From positions 1-64,000 of the forward strand of contig JAFQLS010000002.1 in assembly GCA_017396555.1 (NCBI GenBank): a stretch of 64,000 nt of DNA, in the 5' to 3' direction. The position numbers were made by a program, and so were the translations under genes. The DNA comes from Lachnospiraceae bacterium. Its GTDB lineage: Bacteria > Bacillota > Clostridia > Lachnospirales > Lachnospiraceae. Position 1 is the first letter of the stretch; every line of letters starts with the position of its first letter. The notes below the pieces were generated by a model, which was not told the DNA's origin, ran no database searches, and worked only from the letters and a program-made list of their open reading frames with translations. Below are positions 1-7,955 of this stretch, piece by piece.

Positions 1-76
1 CAAAAGTAAGCGAAGCACTTTTTGTTACAAGATTTTCTGCCTTTTTTACAAGCATTTTTTCAATAGTTCTCTTCAT
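1..76 (-). CDS. truncated small ORF (5' end only), possible signalling peptide precursor
   Basis: Twenty-five codons are visible before the window edge, starting MKRTIEKMLV and ending at ..TKSASLTF. The ATG at 76 has a good ribosome site (AAAGGAGA, about 8 bases upstream), and a promoter with a LytTR-like repeat lies just upstream. The visible part is a basic, amphipathic helix-like stretch. Such a start is seen in AgrD-type autoinducer precursors, but the diagnostic core and C-terminus are outside the window, so this identity is speculation. It could equally be the start of an ordinary gene. Confidence 0.55.
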   Translation of the reverse strand, partial: MKRTIEKMLVKKAENLVTKSASLTF

Positions 77-133
77 AAAGTTTTTCTCCTTTCGTATATT
101 TAATAAATTACGCGCCAATTCATTATAAATTCA

Positions 134-161
134 ATTATATGTAAACTTTATCTCAAATCAA
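134..161 (-). promoter_or_regulatory. sigma-A-type promoter for the truncated ORF
   Basis: Reading the minus strand, TTGATT (156-161) and TATAAT (134-139) are separated by 16 bases. The ATG at 76 lies about 50 bases downstream. The direct-repeat operator at 171-207 ends 9 bases upstream of the -35 box, so the promoter is probably activated from there. Confidence 0.6.
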
Positions 162-170
162 TACTTCCAG

Positions 171-207
171 CCCCAACGACACTTTTCAGACCCCCAACGA
201 CACTTTT
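171..207 (-). promoter_or_regulatory. LytTR-type direct repeat operator (21-bp period)
   Basis: The 16-base unit CCCCAACGACACTTTT (plus strand) occurs at 171-186 and again exactly at 192-207, a 21-bp period or two helical turns. LytTR regulators such as AgrA, VirR and ComE bind paired direct repeats of about 9 bp spaced this way. On the minus strand each unit contains GTCGTTGGG, which partly matches the LytTR consensus around the GTT core. The pair lies immediately upstream of the -35 box of the minus-strand promoter, and a LytTR regulator is encoded at 7076-7834. Confidence 0.6.
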
Positions 208-211
208 TTGT

Positions 212-237
212 ATAAAAAGAGTTTGTAAGCAAACTCT
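212..237 (-). terminator. intrinsic terminator of the ABC/lipoprotein operon
   Basis: AGAGTTTG (218-225) pairs with CAAACTCT (230-237) across the 4-base loop TAAG. On the minus strand the hairpin is followed by TTTTTATA. It lies about 170 bases after the last gene of the operon. A weaker hairpin (GGTGCT/AGCACC, 255-281) sits between it and the gene. Confidence 0.6.
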
Positions 238-409
238 CAGACTACAAATAAAGCGGTGCTAAGATACAAAGTCCAAGCACCACTTTTCTTTGTTTATTTA
301 AATTACTCATTCCAATTGTATAACGAATAAATTCGCATATCTCCATATGTAATAATTTTGTCATTAATAACATAAATTTTATTTATATTCCCCTCTGAAT
401 CATACGCAA
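238..409 (-). other. intergenic stretch with a gene-tail-like remnant
   Basis: No intact gene is visible. On the minus strand an open frame without a start runs from inside the permease 3' end to a stop at 303-305. It reads as protein-like sequence (..LIAYDSEGNINKIYVINDK.., ending ..YSLYNWNE). It may be the decayed tail of a lost gene. A GGTGCT/AGCACC hairpin lies at 255-281. Confidence 0.35.
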
Positions 410-1444
410 TCAGTATATATATCTTTTTATCAAATAATAACCACTTCCCAAAAGAACACTTCCAAAAACCAAATAAATAAAAACACTCATATACATTATT
501 TGAAATCCGAATATTCTTTTTGCCGAACTCAATAAAGGATATGCTTCTAGTCCTTTTGAAATAATCAATATATTATCTGTTATTAACACCGGAATAAACA
601 CAATACCTAAAGATGTCATAAACATTACAATGTATTTATGTACACAAATTGCAACAACACTAAAAATTATACCTACAATTATTCCAAAAAAAGTTCTATA
701 AATAATTGTCAAAAGTATATATTCTAAAATTGTTACATTTAAAGTTGTATTTTTCATACACATCAGGCTACTAATATTAGCATTTATATCACCAAGATTC
801 ATTAACAATATTTTTACACCAAACTCTCCAATATAAAATACAACGCTTAAAGTAATCGAACATATGCACACACACATCATTCTATTAAAACACAAAATAT
901 TCTTTCCATTTTTCGATGAACGAATCATACTTATTGTATTAGAATAATAATCTTCACAAAAAAAGAATGAAACAATTAATATAAGACAAATCAATAACGG
1001 TATATTTACACTCATATTTTCAATATAATCGTTAACATCAATATCATAAAAATATGATGGCATATTTTTACATTGAGAATAATACTGCGTCTTTTCTACA
1101 ACATATTCTATTGTTTTGATTCTACTTTTTGCCATAGATATGTCTGATGAAATTTCTTTATATTCATTTACAGATAAAATCTTATCCTTATATTGTTGTA
1201 AATAGCTACCTTCTTTTGCCAACAAATCTTGCATTTCTGCATATTCATTCATAACTCGTATATACTTATCTTCGTTGTATTCACCCTGCAGACTCTCCAT
1301 ATAAAATTCATATACTTTGGAATTAAAGCCTTCATACATTACTGTTGAATTTCTAGTTGCAAGAAAAATATTAATTCCAAACATTACCACGATTATAATG
1401 ATTATTTTTTTATTAGAAAACAATTTTATAAATTCATATCTCAT
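410..1444 (-). CDS. ABC transporter permease (ABC-2-like), last gene of peptide/lipoprotein operon
   Basis: The 344-residue protein has an N-terminal membrane segment (about residues 13-30). A soluble, probably extracytoplasmic region of about 110 residues follows, then five or six hydrophobic segments between about residues 148 and 340. This is the layout of ABC-2-type permeases in which the first helix and the rest of the membrane domain flank an outside loop. Its ATG overlaps the ATPase stop codon (TAATG), so translation is probably coupled. With the ATPase at 1444-2151 and the sister permease at 2151-3281 it should form a heteromeric transporter. The substrate is unknown. LanFEG-type immunity exporters have a similar gene set, but no sequence signature here proves that. 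Confidence 0.75.
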   Translation of the reverse strand: MRYEFIKLFSNKKIIIIIVVMFGINIFLATRNSTVMYEGFNSKVYEFYMESLQGEYNEDKYIRVMNEYAEMQDLLAKEGSYLQQYKDKILSVNEYKEISSDISMAKSRIKTIEYVVEKTQYYSQCKNMPSYFYDIDVNDYIENMSVNIPLLICLILIVSFFFCEDYYSNTISMIRSSKNGKNILCFNRMMCVCICSITLSVVFYIGEFGVKILLMNLGDINANISSLMCMKNTTLNVTILEYILLTIIYRTFFGIIVGIIFSVVAICVHKYIVMFMTSLGIVFIPVLITDNILIISKGLEAYPLLSSAKRIFGFQIMYMSVFIYLVFGSVLLGSGYYLIKRYIY

Positions 1445-2151
1445 TACTCACATCCCTCAAAATACTTCATATACATTTCTTCAATAGTGGTATCTTTTAG
1501 AATATTCTCTTTAGAATCAATTTTAACAACATTTCCTTCTTTTAGAAAAATCAAACAATCAGCAATTTCATCCACATCAGATACAATATGTGTAGACAAT
1601 ATAATAATCTTTTCTTTTCCTAACTCTGCAATTATCTTTCTAAAATTAATTCGTTCCTTAGGATCAAGCCCTACTGTCGGCTCATCTAAAACTAAAATCT
1701 CAGGATTTGCTACCATTGCTATAGCAATGCCAAGACGTTGCTTCATTCCTCCTGAAAATGTTTTGACCTTTTGCTTTGCATTCTGTTGTAAATTAACAAG
1801 CTGTAACACTTCATTAATTCGATTAGAATATTGCGATTTTTCCACTCCCCTTAAATTTGCAAAATATTCTAAAGTGGTATATGCCGTAAAGTTATCATAA
1901 TAACCCACATGTTGTGGAAGATAACCTATGTGTATTCTATATTCACCCTTTAATTTATGAATATCAGTTCCGTTATACAATATTTCTCCTCTTGTTGGAT
2001 TTAGAACATCCGCAATAATATTCATAAGAGTTGATTTACCTGCACCATTAGGTCCAAGTAACCCATACACTCCTTTTTCAAATTTCAAACTAAAATTATG
2101 AAGTACTTCTTTATTCTTGTAAGATTTACACACATCTATTAATTCTAACAT
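1444..2151 (-). CDS. ABC transporter ATP-binding protein
   Basis: This 235-residue nucleotide-binding protein energises the two flanking permeases. Visible motifs are Walker A (GPNGAGKST, about residues 34-42), the Q-loop region (GYLPQHVGYY), the signature FSGGMKQRLG (about 133), Walker B ILVLDEPTVGLDP (about 154) and the H-loop STHIVSD. The class resembles the CcmA/NatA/BcrA-like exporters that pair with ABC-2 permeases. Start and stop codons overlap those of the neighbouring genes (TAATG on both sides). Confidence 0.92.
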   Translation of the reverse strand: MLELIDVCKSYKNKEVLHNFSLKFEKGVYGLLGPNGAGKSTLMNIIADVLNPTRGEILYNGTDIHKLKGEYRIHIGYLPQHVGYYDNFTAYTTLEYFANLRGVEKSQYSNRINEVLQLVNLQQNAKQKVKTFSGGMKQRLGIAIAMVANPEILVLDEPTVGLDPKERINFRKIIAELGKEKIIILSTHIVSDVDEIADCLIFLKEGNVVKIDSKENILKDTTIEEMYMKYFEGCE

Positions 2152-3281
2152 TACGCACCTTTCCTTCGATAAATTCTATATCCTAATACTGCTGCAATCA
2201 CTATTACCATAATATTTATACAAACATTTACATATAACATTTCCACAGGTTGTCCTAAAATATTAAGCGATTCATATTTCTTTAAAAACACACCATTATC
2301 ATTCAAAAGTCCAAACACACTGTAATTTTTTAATTTGCAATATATTTCATACTTTTGTTCAATAACACTTAACCCATCGATAGTATAATATTCATAATAT
2401 CCATATAAAAGCAATCCTCCTACCAGTACAATACAATTTATGATTATCGGGAAAATGCTTCTCTTGAAGAAAATTGTTACAAATATACAAATAATTCCAA
2501 TTGTCATATATCCTATCCCTCTAAGTATGGTCAGAATAATTACTAATTGTAAAAGATTTATATTACCAGGTGCATATCTATACATTTCAACACTTTGTAT
2601 GGGTAATAACCAATTTTGCATATCTCCTAATCCAAAAGTTAATATGCAGACACATATACTAGTAATTACAGATAACATAAATGAAAATATTGCAATACAT
2701 GCAATCTTTCTGGTATATGTGATCAATCTGCCTCCATAAGAAGAAAATATCATCGGATATATTTTAGCGGTATGTTCAATTATAAATATAACGGATACCA
2801 TAACAATTATGATTATCACATTAAAAATATCTATATTACTTAACACCGAAAAGATATTCGTAACATTTTTTATCTTAGTAGTATCACATATTTTCAAAAC
2901 AAGTGTATCACTGAATTTTCCTTCAATTTCTGCATTTACTTTTGCTATATAAGAATCATTACTATTCTTCAGACGTTTTGCATTACTTAATACATTATTT
3001 CTGTATTCCAATACTTCCTTATAATTTCCTGCCTGACTATAACAATCTAAATACCCAAAGAACAAAAAGTCTTCCTCTGTAATTTTTTCCATTTGTTCGC
3101 TTAATAATTTGTATTTTTCTTCTGTGTATTCTCCATAATATTTATCATCAACTCTCTGATATTCATTTGATAAATCAAATCCATATATCAAATAGGAATA
3201 ATGTATGATGTACGCAATCAAAACTATCAGACCAATGCAAATAACTTTGTTTGAAAATATTTTTTTGAACTCAAATCGCAT
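2151..3281 (-). CDS. ABC transporter permease
   Basis: A 376-residue membrane protein starts MRFEFKKIFSNK. I chose this ATG (3281) because it follows the upstream gene's stop by two bases and has a GGTGGTG ribosome site; an in-frame start 24 bases upstream would lie inside that gene. One N-terminal helix (about residues 12-30), a long soluble loop and about six C-terminal helices match the other permease (410-1444) in layout and in the starting motif (both read MRYEF/MRFEF then FSNK). The two are probably diverged paralogues forming a heterodimer. Confidence 0.75.
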   Translation of the reverse strand: MRFEFKKIFSNKVICIGLIVLIAYIIHYSYLIYGFDLSNEYQRVDDKYYGEYTEEKYKLLSEQMEKITEEDFLFFGYLDCYSQAGNYKEVLEYRNNVLSNAKRLKNSNDSYIAKVNAEIEGKFSDTLVLKICDTTKIKNVTNIFSVLSNIDIFNVIIIIVMVSVIFIIEHTAKIYPMIFSSYGGRLITYTRKIACIAIFSFMLSVITSICVCILTFGLGDMQNWLLPIQSVEMYRYAPGNINLLQLVIILTILRGIGYMTIGIICIFVTIFFKRSIFPIIINCIVLVGGLLLYGYYEYYTIDGLSVIEQKYEIYCKLKNYSVFGLLNDNGVFLKKYESLNILGQPVEMLYVNVCINIMVIVIAAVLGYRIYRRKGA

Positions 3282-3283
3282 TA

Positions 3284-4333
3284 TTAAACACCACCCTGCT
3301 CCCACACTATTTCTTTATAATCTGAGCCATCCTCCTTCATCATCGCAATACCATTTTCATATGTGCAATATATCATATCTCTTATTTTTATGAAGCTATC
3401 ACTACAAACCATATTAGTATATTCTGTATAATCTTTAATTAAATTTCCGTTAATATCCATGATTCTCTTATTTTTATTTTGACCACCTTCTGCATATATA
3501 TATCCATCATAAATCGAAAAAAACGCTACCTTTTCAGATATTTTACATTTTTCTTTATCTTTTAATGAATATCTGTACAAATCTTCAAATTCATCCGAAT
3601 AGAATATATAATCTTTATATGCCCCTCCAAGAAAGCAATTGTTTTCTAATTCTATAACCTCTGACTCACCTGTCTTTATATTCACATTAACTAATTGATA
3701 CAAATCATTTATATAGTAATATTTGTCTTCATACAGAGTCCCCCATGGAAACTTTCCTACATCATCATACATGCATATCACTTCAAAATTCTTGTCTAAA
3801 ATATATGCATGCCTATGCCCCTCCACCTTAAGATAATCCTCGTTTATTACTCTTACATAATATATCTCCGTACTATCATCTATTTTTTTCCCCTCATCCA
3901 TTTCCTCTGGAACAGGATTATCAAATACAATATCATTATTTTGACAATCTTTAATAAAACCACTGTAAATAATCGACGATTGACTAATACTTGATTCATT
4001 ATAAAATCTATATAGCTTATTATTGAATATAAAATATTCCCCTGCATTTACTGCTGCTTTACATTCCTGCGTATCATGAAGACATGTAGCTATCATACAA
4101 TTAACATTCAACTCATTATTCTTATCTAATCTTAGAAGAGCTTCATGTTTAAATGTAATGTATATATTTTCATCATCATATAATACATTCCTTCCATTTA
4201 CACGTTCACAATACTGTATGTCACCTGTCCCTCCAAAGTAATTTACCGAATCTTTCTTCTGCTCCACACATCCTGACAGCACACTTCCAACTGCAATAAC
4301 AATAACTAATACCTTGTATATATTTTTTGTCAT
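3284..4333 (-). CDS. lipoprotein, possible beta-propeller-like surface protein
   Basis: The 349-residue product starts with a lipoprotein signal peptide: a basic start, the hydrophobic run VLVIVIAVGSV, then the lipobox LSGC with Cys22. The mature part has repeated short motifs of the kind DKYYYINDLYQLVN, YIFYSDEFEDLYRY and YDGYIYAEGGQ. These resemble blades of the DUF5050-like propeller fold; that fold is inference. It overlaps the preceding lipoprotein gene by four bases (ATGA). Its place between a peptide gene and an ABC exporter suggests a surface receptor, substrate-binding or immunity role. Confidence 0.65.
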   Translation of the reverse strand: MTKNIYKVLVIVIAVGSVLSGCVEQKKDSVNYFGGTGDIQYCERVNGRNVLYDDENIYITFKHEALLRLDKNNELNVNCMIATCLHDTQECKAAVNAGEYFIFNNKLYRFYNESSISQSSIIYSGFIKDCQNNDIVFDNPVPEEMDEGKKIDDSTEIYYVRVINEDYLKVEGHRHAYILDKNFEVICMYDDVGKFPWGTLYEDKYYYINDLYQLVNVNIKTGESEVIELENNCFLGGAYKDYIFYSDEFEDLYRYSLKDKEKCKISEKVAFFSIYDGYIYAEGGQNKNKRIMDINGNLIKDYTEYTNMVCSDSFIKIRDMIYCTYENGIAMMKEDGSDYKEIVWEQGGV

Positions 4334-5304
4334 TTAACTACCTCCGTCTTTATTGATTTAAGACAATCCATGACTGTTCCTTCATTATCCATACCTATAG
4401 TTACTGCATAAAAAGTGTGACTTCCTTCTGTTAATGATGTCATATCAATTTTCATATGTACTTGCCCTTCCAAATTCTTTTCTACATATAATCTGTTACA
4501 ACCGTTAAATCCATTATATAACTTATCATCACAGAACAGCAAAGTTATATAATTCCCTTCCTGATAATCCCCCATATAATACAAATCTCCTTTTTCATTC
4601 TGTAATATATAATCCATAACAATACCGTTATATTCTGAAATCTCATGCAACTCTTTATTGTAAACATTTTTACAGGTATCAAAAAAATATCCCTCTATAC
4701 ACATAGAACTTGTATCATTATCATTTTCAGTGCTTTCTACATTAGATTTTATTTTACCTGAAAAGTTCATTACATGAATTTCATCTTCTTGATGAACGTA
4801 ACTACTAATCAAAGGGACACCTATAAACATAAAATTATATAATTTATCCTTTTCTAGGTTATCAGGTTTGAAGCTTATTAATTTTTGTATATCAGTTGCC
4901 TTCTCTATCTCGATTTTATGTAATACAGCCTTTTCTCCCTCATCATAGGAAAATGGAACAAATTCATTATCCACCATAAGCATAGTCAGCAATGTTACAT
5001 TCTTAACATCTTTAGATGCACCATTCATATACATCGTTAATCCAAATTCTAATTCTTCCCCTGAATATACAATTTCTTTTCCCAGTAATGAACCAAACTG
5101 TATTTCCCCTGTTGACTCATCTCTTCTAACCTTCTGAATATTTATTCCCATATCCATTCCTTGTGTTAACGAATCATCCTCAGTCTCAATATCACTTTGG
5201 TATTCCAAGTCTTCATTAGTACTTTTATTTTCAAACTCCCCCTTATTACTACAACTACATAATAGCGGAAAGATTATTAAAACAACATAGATTTTTTTCT
5301 TCAT
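4330..5304 (-). CDS. lipoprotein of unknown function
   Basis: A 324-residue exported lipoprotein with signal sequence KKKIYVVLIIFPLLCSC; lipobox-like LLCSC gives a lipidated Cys around residue 16-18. An acidic linker rich in Asp, Glu, Ser and Thr follows, then a soluble domain that I do not recognise. It is the second gene of a tightly packed operon. Its ATG overlaps the stop of the 23-codon ORF (ATGA), and its own stop overlaps the next lipoprotein start. Confidence 0.65.
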   Translation of the reverse strand: MKKKIYVVLIIFPLLCSCSNKGEFENKSTNEDLEYQSDIETEDDSLTQGMDMGINIQKVRRDESTGEIQFGSLLGKEIVYSGEELEFGLTMYMNGASKDVKNVTLLTMLMVDNEFVPFSYDEGEKAVLHKIEIEKATDIQKLISFKPDNLEKDKLYNFMFIGVPLISSYVHQEDEIHVMNFSGKIKSNVESTENDNDTSSMCIEGYFFDTCKNVYNKELHEISEYNGIVMDYILQNEKGDLYYMGDYQEGNYITLLFCDDKLYNGFNGCNRLYVEKNLEGQVHMKIDMTSLTEGSHTFYAVTIGMDNEGTVMDCLKSIKTEVVK

Positions 5305-5372
5305 ACTATCACTCCTAGACTTTTAAATAAGTTACAAAATTTTGATGCATTTTTAATTAAAAAGTTTTTCAT
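5301..5372 (-). CDS. 23-residue peptide ORF, first gene of the operon
   Basis: The ORF begins MKNFLIKNAS and ends ..SLGVIV. It has a near-consensus ribosome site (AAAGGAGG, 8 bases upstream of the ATG), much better than that of the following gene. Its stop codon overlaps the next ATG (ATGA). It is the first reading frame after a promoter with a LytTR-like operator. The peptide is basic, amphipathic and contains one Cys. It may be a secreted signal, a bacteriocin-like peptide or a leader peptide that couples translation of the lipoprotein gene. No family is recognised. Confidence 0.55.
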   Translation of the reverse strand: MKNFLIKNASKFCNLFKSLGVIV

Positions 5373-5398
5373 CTAAGGTACCTCCTTTGTTTTTTCTA

Positions 5399-5427
5399 AA
5401 ATTACAAAAAAATTAATTGATTTTCAA
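5399..5427 (-). promoter_or_regulatory. promoter of the peptide/lipoprotein/ABC operon
   Basis: On the minus strand TTGAAA (5422-5427) and TAATTT (5399-5404) are separated by 17 bases. The start codon of the 23-codon ORF lies about 27 bases after the -10 box. The operator repeat at 5434-5467 abuts the -35 box with a 6-base gap. Confidence 0.55.
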
Positions 5428-5433
5428 GGAGAT

Positions 5434-5467
5434 GTCCGTTTTTTGCAGAATTTTGTCCGTTTTTTGT
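5434..5467 (-). promoter_or_regulatory. LytTR-type direct repeat operator (21-bp period)
   Basis: TGTCCGTTTTTTG (plus strand) occurs at 5434-5446 and again at 5455-5467, a period of exactly 21 bp. The core TCCGTTTTT matches eight of nine positions of the LytTR consensus [TA][AC][CA]GTTN[AG][TG]. The geometry relative to the -35 box is like that of the site at 171-207, though the repeat reads in the opposite direction relative to its gene. The regulator is most likely the product of 7076-7834. Confidence 0.65.
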
Positions 5468-5694
5468 ATTTTTTATTATTTAATTAGTACTTGACATTTG
5501 AATTTTAATATGATTTTTTCTCCCCAGACCTTACACTAGTGTTACCCATAACAACTGAATCATATTATTATGTTGAGTTTGAACATATATAGAGTCATCA
5601 CTATGTACTGTTGATACATCAGGTGTTGATACACCTACAACTACCATTGTCTTTACTAATGACATTCGCGTTTTTTGCAAAGATTTTATTTTTT
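5468..5694. other. intergenic stretch without a supported gene
   Basis: A 44-codon open frame is present on the minus strand (5531-5665; hydrophobic start MSLVKTMVVVGVS). It has no ribosome site. It may be chance or a relic of a small secreted protein. Nothing else is recognised. Confidence 0.4.
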
Positions 5695-5739
5695 TACATA
5701 AAAAAATGTCACAATTATGATAAAAATCATAATTGTGAC
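5695..5739 (-). terminator. intrinsic terminator of the kinase gene
   Basis: A perfect 14-bp stem (5708-5721 with 5726-5739) encloses the loop AAAA. On the minus strand it is followed by ATTTTTTTATG, nine bases after the kinase stop codon. It separates the regulator/kinase unit from the target operon. Confidence 0.85.
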
Positions 5740-5747
5740 GAGCACTA

Positions 5748-7067
5748 CTATTTATTATTTATATTTAAAACCAATGTTGATGTAAATACATTTTCAACCA
5801 CATTCAAATCTAAAATACCATTATATTTTTCAGCTATGTGCAATACACTTTTTATACCAAATCCATGACTTTTTTTATCTTCTTTTGTAGTTAGGTACTT
5901 TTCATTTTCTACTTGTATATTTCCTGTACAACTATTAATACATTTAAAAACTAATATATTATTCTCATTTTGCATATATATCCTTAATTTTACATATTTA
6001 TTATCCTCGCATTCTGATGCTCCACGTATAGCATTATCTAAAAGATTACCAAACATTGCTATCAAATCAATTTCTTTAATTGATTCAACATTAACATTAG
6101 GTTCAACCAGCACATCATATTCAACACCTGCATTCCCTGCATCAATTGACTTTTCACTCAGTATTGTATTTAATATAGTGTCAAAGCTATATATTGACAT
6201 TATACTATTTTCTAATTCTTCTGTTAAATCCTTTAATACAGCATCAACTTTCTCATTTTCTCCGTCCTTAACTAAGGATTCAATAATTTTTATATAATTG
6301 CTAGTATCATGGATTAACTCCTGATGTTTTTCGTTTCTTTGTACTGTTTTATGTAGATATTCCAATTCTTCATTTTGTTTCATTATAAGCATTGAATTCT
6401 CAGCATTACTATTTACCTCTCTTGAATATCTTGCAAAAGCAAAATACACCAACATATTACTACCAAGCATTAGCAACATAAAAATTGTCATCAAAGCATG
6501 ATGTATACCTATCTTTTGAAAATCTATCCCCGAATAAAACACTGTAAGCATCATTCCTAATGTCGCAATAGGTAAACACATATATGTTAGTAAAGTCTTG
6601 TTATCCATTACTTTAATGGTTTTTGATGAAAACTGCTTAACTATAGTATATGCAATAAATGTTATTAATTTAACTGCAATAACATGCATAATATTATATG
6701 ACAAGTCAATAGCCTCACCACTCATCATTACTTTTGCTGACAATTGTGTAATAATCGCATATAAAAATTCACATCCAATATTAATTGAAAAAGCTACAAC
6801 AAAATAATAGATTCTTTCTCTTATCCCTAATTCAAACAAAATGTAAACATAACTCAACATAATAATAGGGAAACAAATTAAATTTAAAGATGAATTATTT
6901 GCTGAATTAACCAAAAATAGCAAAACTATTACTATTAAACTTATTAGTAATACTTTTTTACCTCTTATTTTGTTTCTTTTATTGGTAATGTTATTGTGTA
7001 AATCATAAATTAAAAACACCTCAACAACACATACAAATAACTTAACTAAAATTTTCACCCAATCCAT
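5748..7067 (-). CDS. AgrC/GHKL-family membrane sensor histidine kinase
   Basis: The 439-residue kinase has six or seven hydrophobic segments in the first ~215 residues, a coiled linker, then the catalytic part. Visible are the phospho-acceptor region ELIHDTSNY (His at about 253), N-box NLLDNAIRGA (about 340-350) and G-box HGFGIKSV (about 401-408). This domain order is that of peptide-sensing AgrC-like kinases of the HATPase_c_5 (GHKL) group. I place the start at ATG 7067, which has GAGG six bases upstream; an in-frame TTG lies four codons earlier. It follows the LytTR regulator gene by 8 bases and is probably its cognate partner. Confidence 0.88.
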   Translation of the reverse strand: MDWVKILVKLFVCVVEVFLIYDLHNNITNKRNKIRGKKVLLISLIVIVLLFLVNSANNSSLNLICFPIIMLSYVYILFELGIRERIYYFVVAFSINIGCEFLYAIITQLSAKVMMSGEAIDLSYNIMHVIAVKLITFIAYTIVKQFSSKTIKVMDNKTLLTYMCLPIATLGMMLTVFYSGIDFQKIGIHHALMTIFMLLMLGSNMLVYFAFARYSREVNSNAENSMLIMKQNEELEYLHKTVQRNEKHQELIHDTSNYIKIIESLVKDGENEKVDAVLKDLTEELENSIMSIYSFDTILNTILSEKSIDAGNAGVEYDVLVEPNVNVESIKEIDLIAMFGNLLDNAIRGASECEDNKYVKLRIYMQNENNILVFKCINSCTGNIQVENEKYLTTKEDKKSHGFGIKSVLHIAEKYNGILDLNVVENVFTSTLVLNINNK

Positions 7068-7075
7068 ACAATACC

Positions 7076-7834
7076 TCAATATTTTTTACCTACATAATCT
7101 GTAAACGCCTTCTTAAATGCTTTTATTTTGGAACGAGAAATAGGTAAAATTTCATCTTCTTTTCTTGCGTTTATTAAATACACATCATTATTAGTAATCT
7201 TTTTAATATACTGTAAATTAACTATATAACTACTATTAGCGTACTCAAAACCATAATTTTTTATTTTTTCATAAATTTCATCCAAATTTTTATCAGATAA
7301 GATTTTGCCATCTATATCCTTATTCTTATCTCGAAATTTTGAAATAGCGTGAATTTCCGAACCACGTTTTGAGGTTTCAATAAATAATATATCCTTAAGA
7401 TTTAATCTTATTTGATTATGATAATGATGTGCAAGCACCTCCGGAATTTTAACATTCTCAAACATTTTGTTAATAATATCATTAATTTCCTGAGACATCT
7501 TTTCATCCCTATATTCCTTATACAAATATCTATATGGCAATACTTTGATACTATTATCAGTTGGTTTTCTAACTCCAGAGCAAAAAGCTATAACTGAATT
7601 AGGATATTTCTCCCTTATAGATATGGCAACCCGTTCACCATCAATCCCGGGCAAATCCACATCAAGTATTACCATATCACAGCAAATATCTTTGTTACTT
7701 ATATAACGAATCAGACTTTCACCATTTGTAAATTCTTTAATATTAAAAGGGATATCACTCTCACAGATTAATATTTTACTTTTTAAATATTTTAGATATT
7801 CGATGTTATCATCACATATAAGTATGTTATACAT
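7076..7834 (-). CDS. LytTR-family response regulator (AgrA-like)
   Basis: The 252-residue protein has a receiver domain (residues 1 to about 125) with acidic pair D8/D9 and phospho-acceptor D58 in VILDVDLPGIDG. A LytTR DNA-binding domain (about 140-245) follows, with the typical IETSKRGSEI and ..NSSYIVNLQYIKKI segments. LytTR regulators bind paired direct repeats two helical turns apart. Exactly such repeats occur at 171-207 and 5434-5467, so these two promoters are its likely targets. The gene is first in a two-gene unit with the kinase. Confidence 0.92.
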   Translation of the reverse strand: MYNILICDDNIEYLKYLKSKILICESDIPFNIKEFTNGESLIRYISNKDICCDMVILDVDLPGIDGERVAISIREKYPNSVIAFCSGVRKPTDNSIKVLPYRYLYKEYRDEKMSQEINDIINKMFENVKIPEVLAHHYHNQIRLNLKDILFIETSKRGSEIHAISKFRDKNKDIDGKILSDKNLDEIYEKIKNYGFEYANSSYIVNLQYIKKITNNDVYLINARKEDEILPISRSKIKAFKKAFTDYVGKKY

Positions 7835-7873
7835 TTTTACTCCTATCTTCTCTTTGGTTGTTAATATAATTAC

Positions 7874-7901
7874 ATTATCTTAGCACAAAAAATAGTGTAA
7901 A
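7874..7901 (-). promoter_or_regulatory. promoter of the regulator/kinase operon
   Basis: On the minus strand TTTACA (7896-7901) and GATAAT (7874-7879) are separated by 16 bases. The regulator ATG is 40 bases downstream. No LytTR-type repeat is visible here, so autoregulation is not obvious. Confidence 0.5.
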
Positions 7902-7955
7902 ACAATTCGACAAATCGTTATTATATATATTATTCCTCGTTATAAGAATTTTCCC

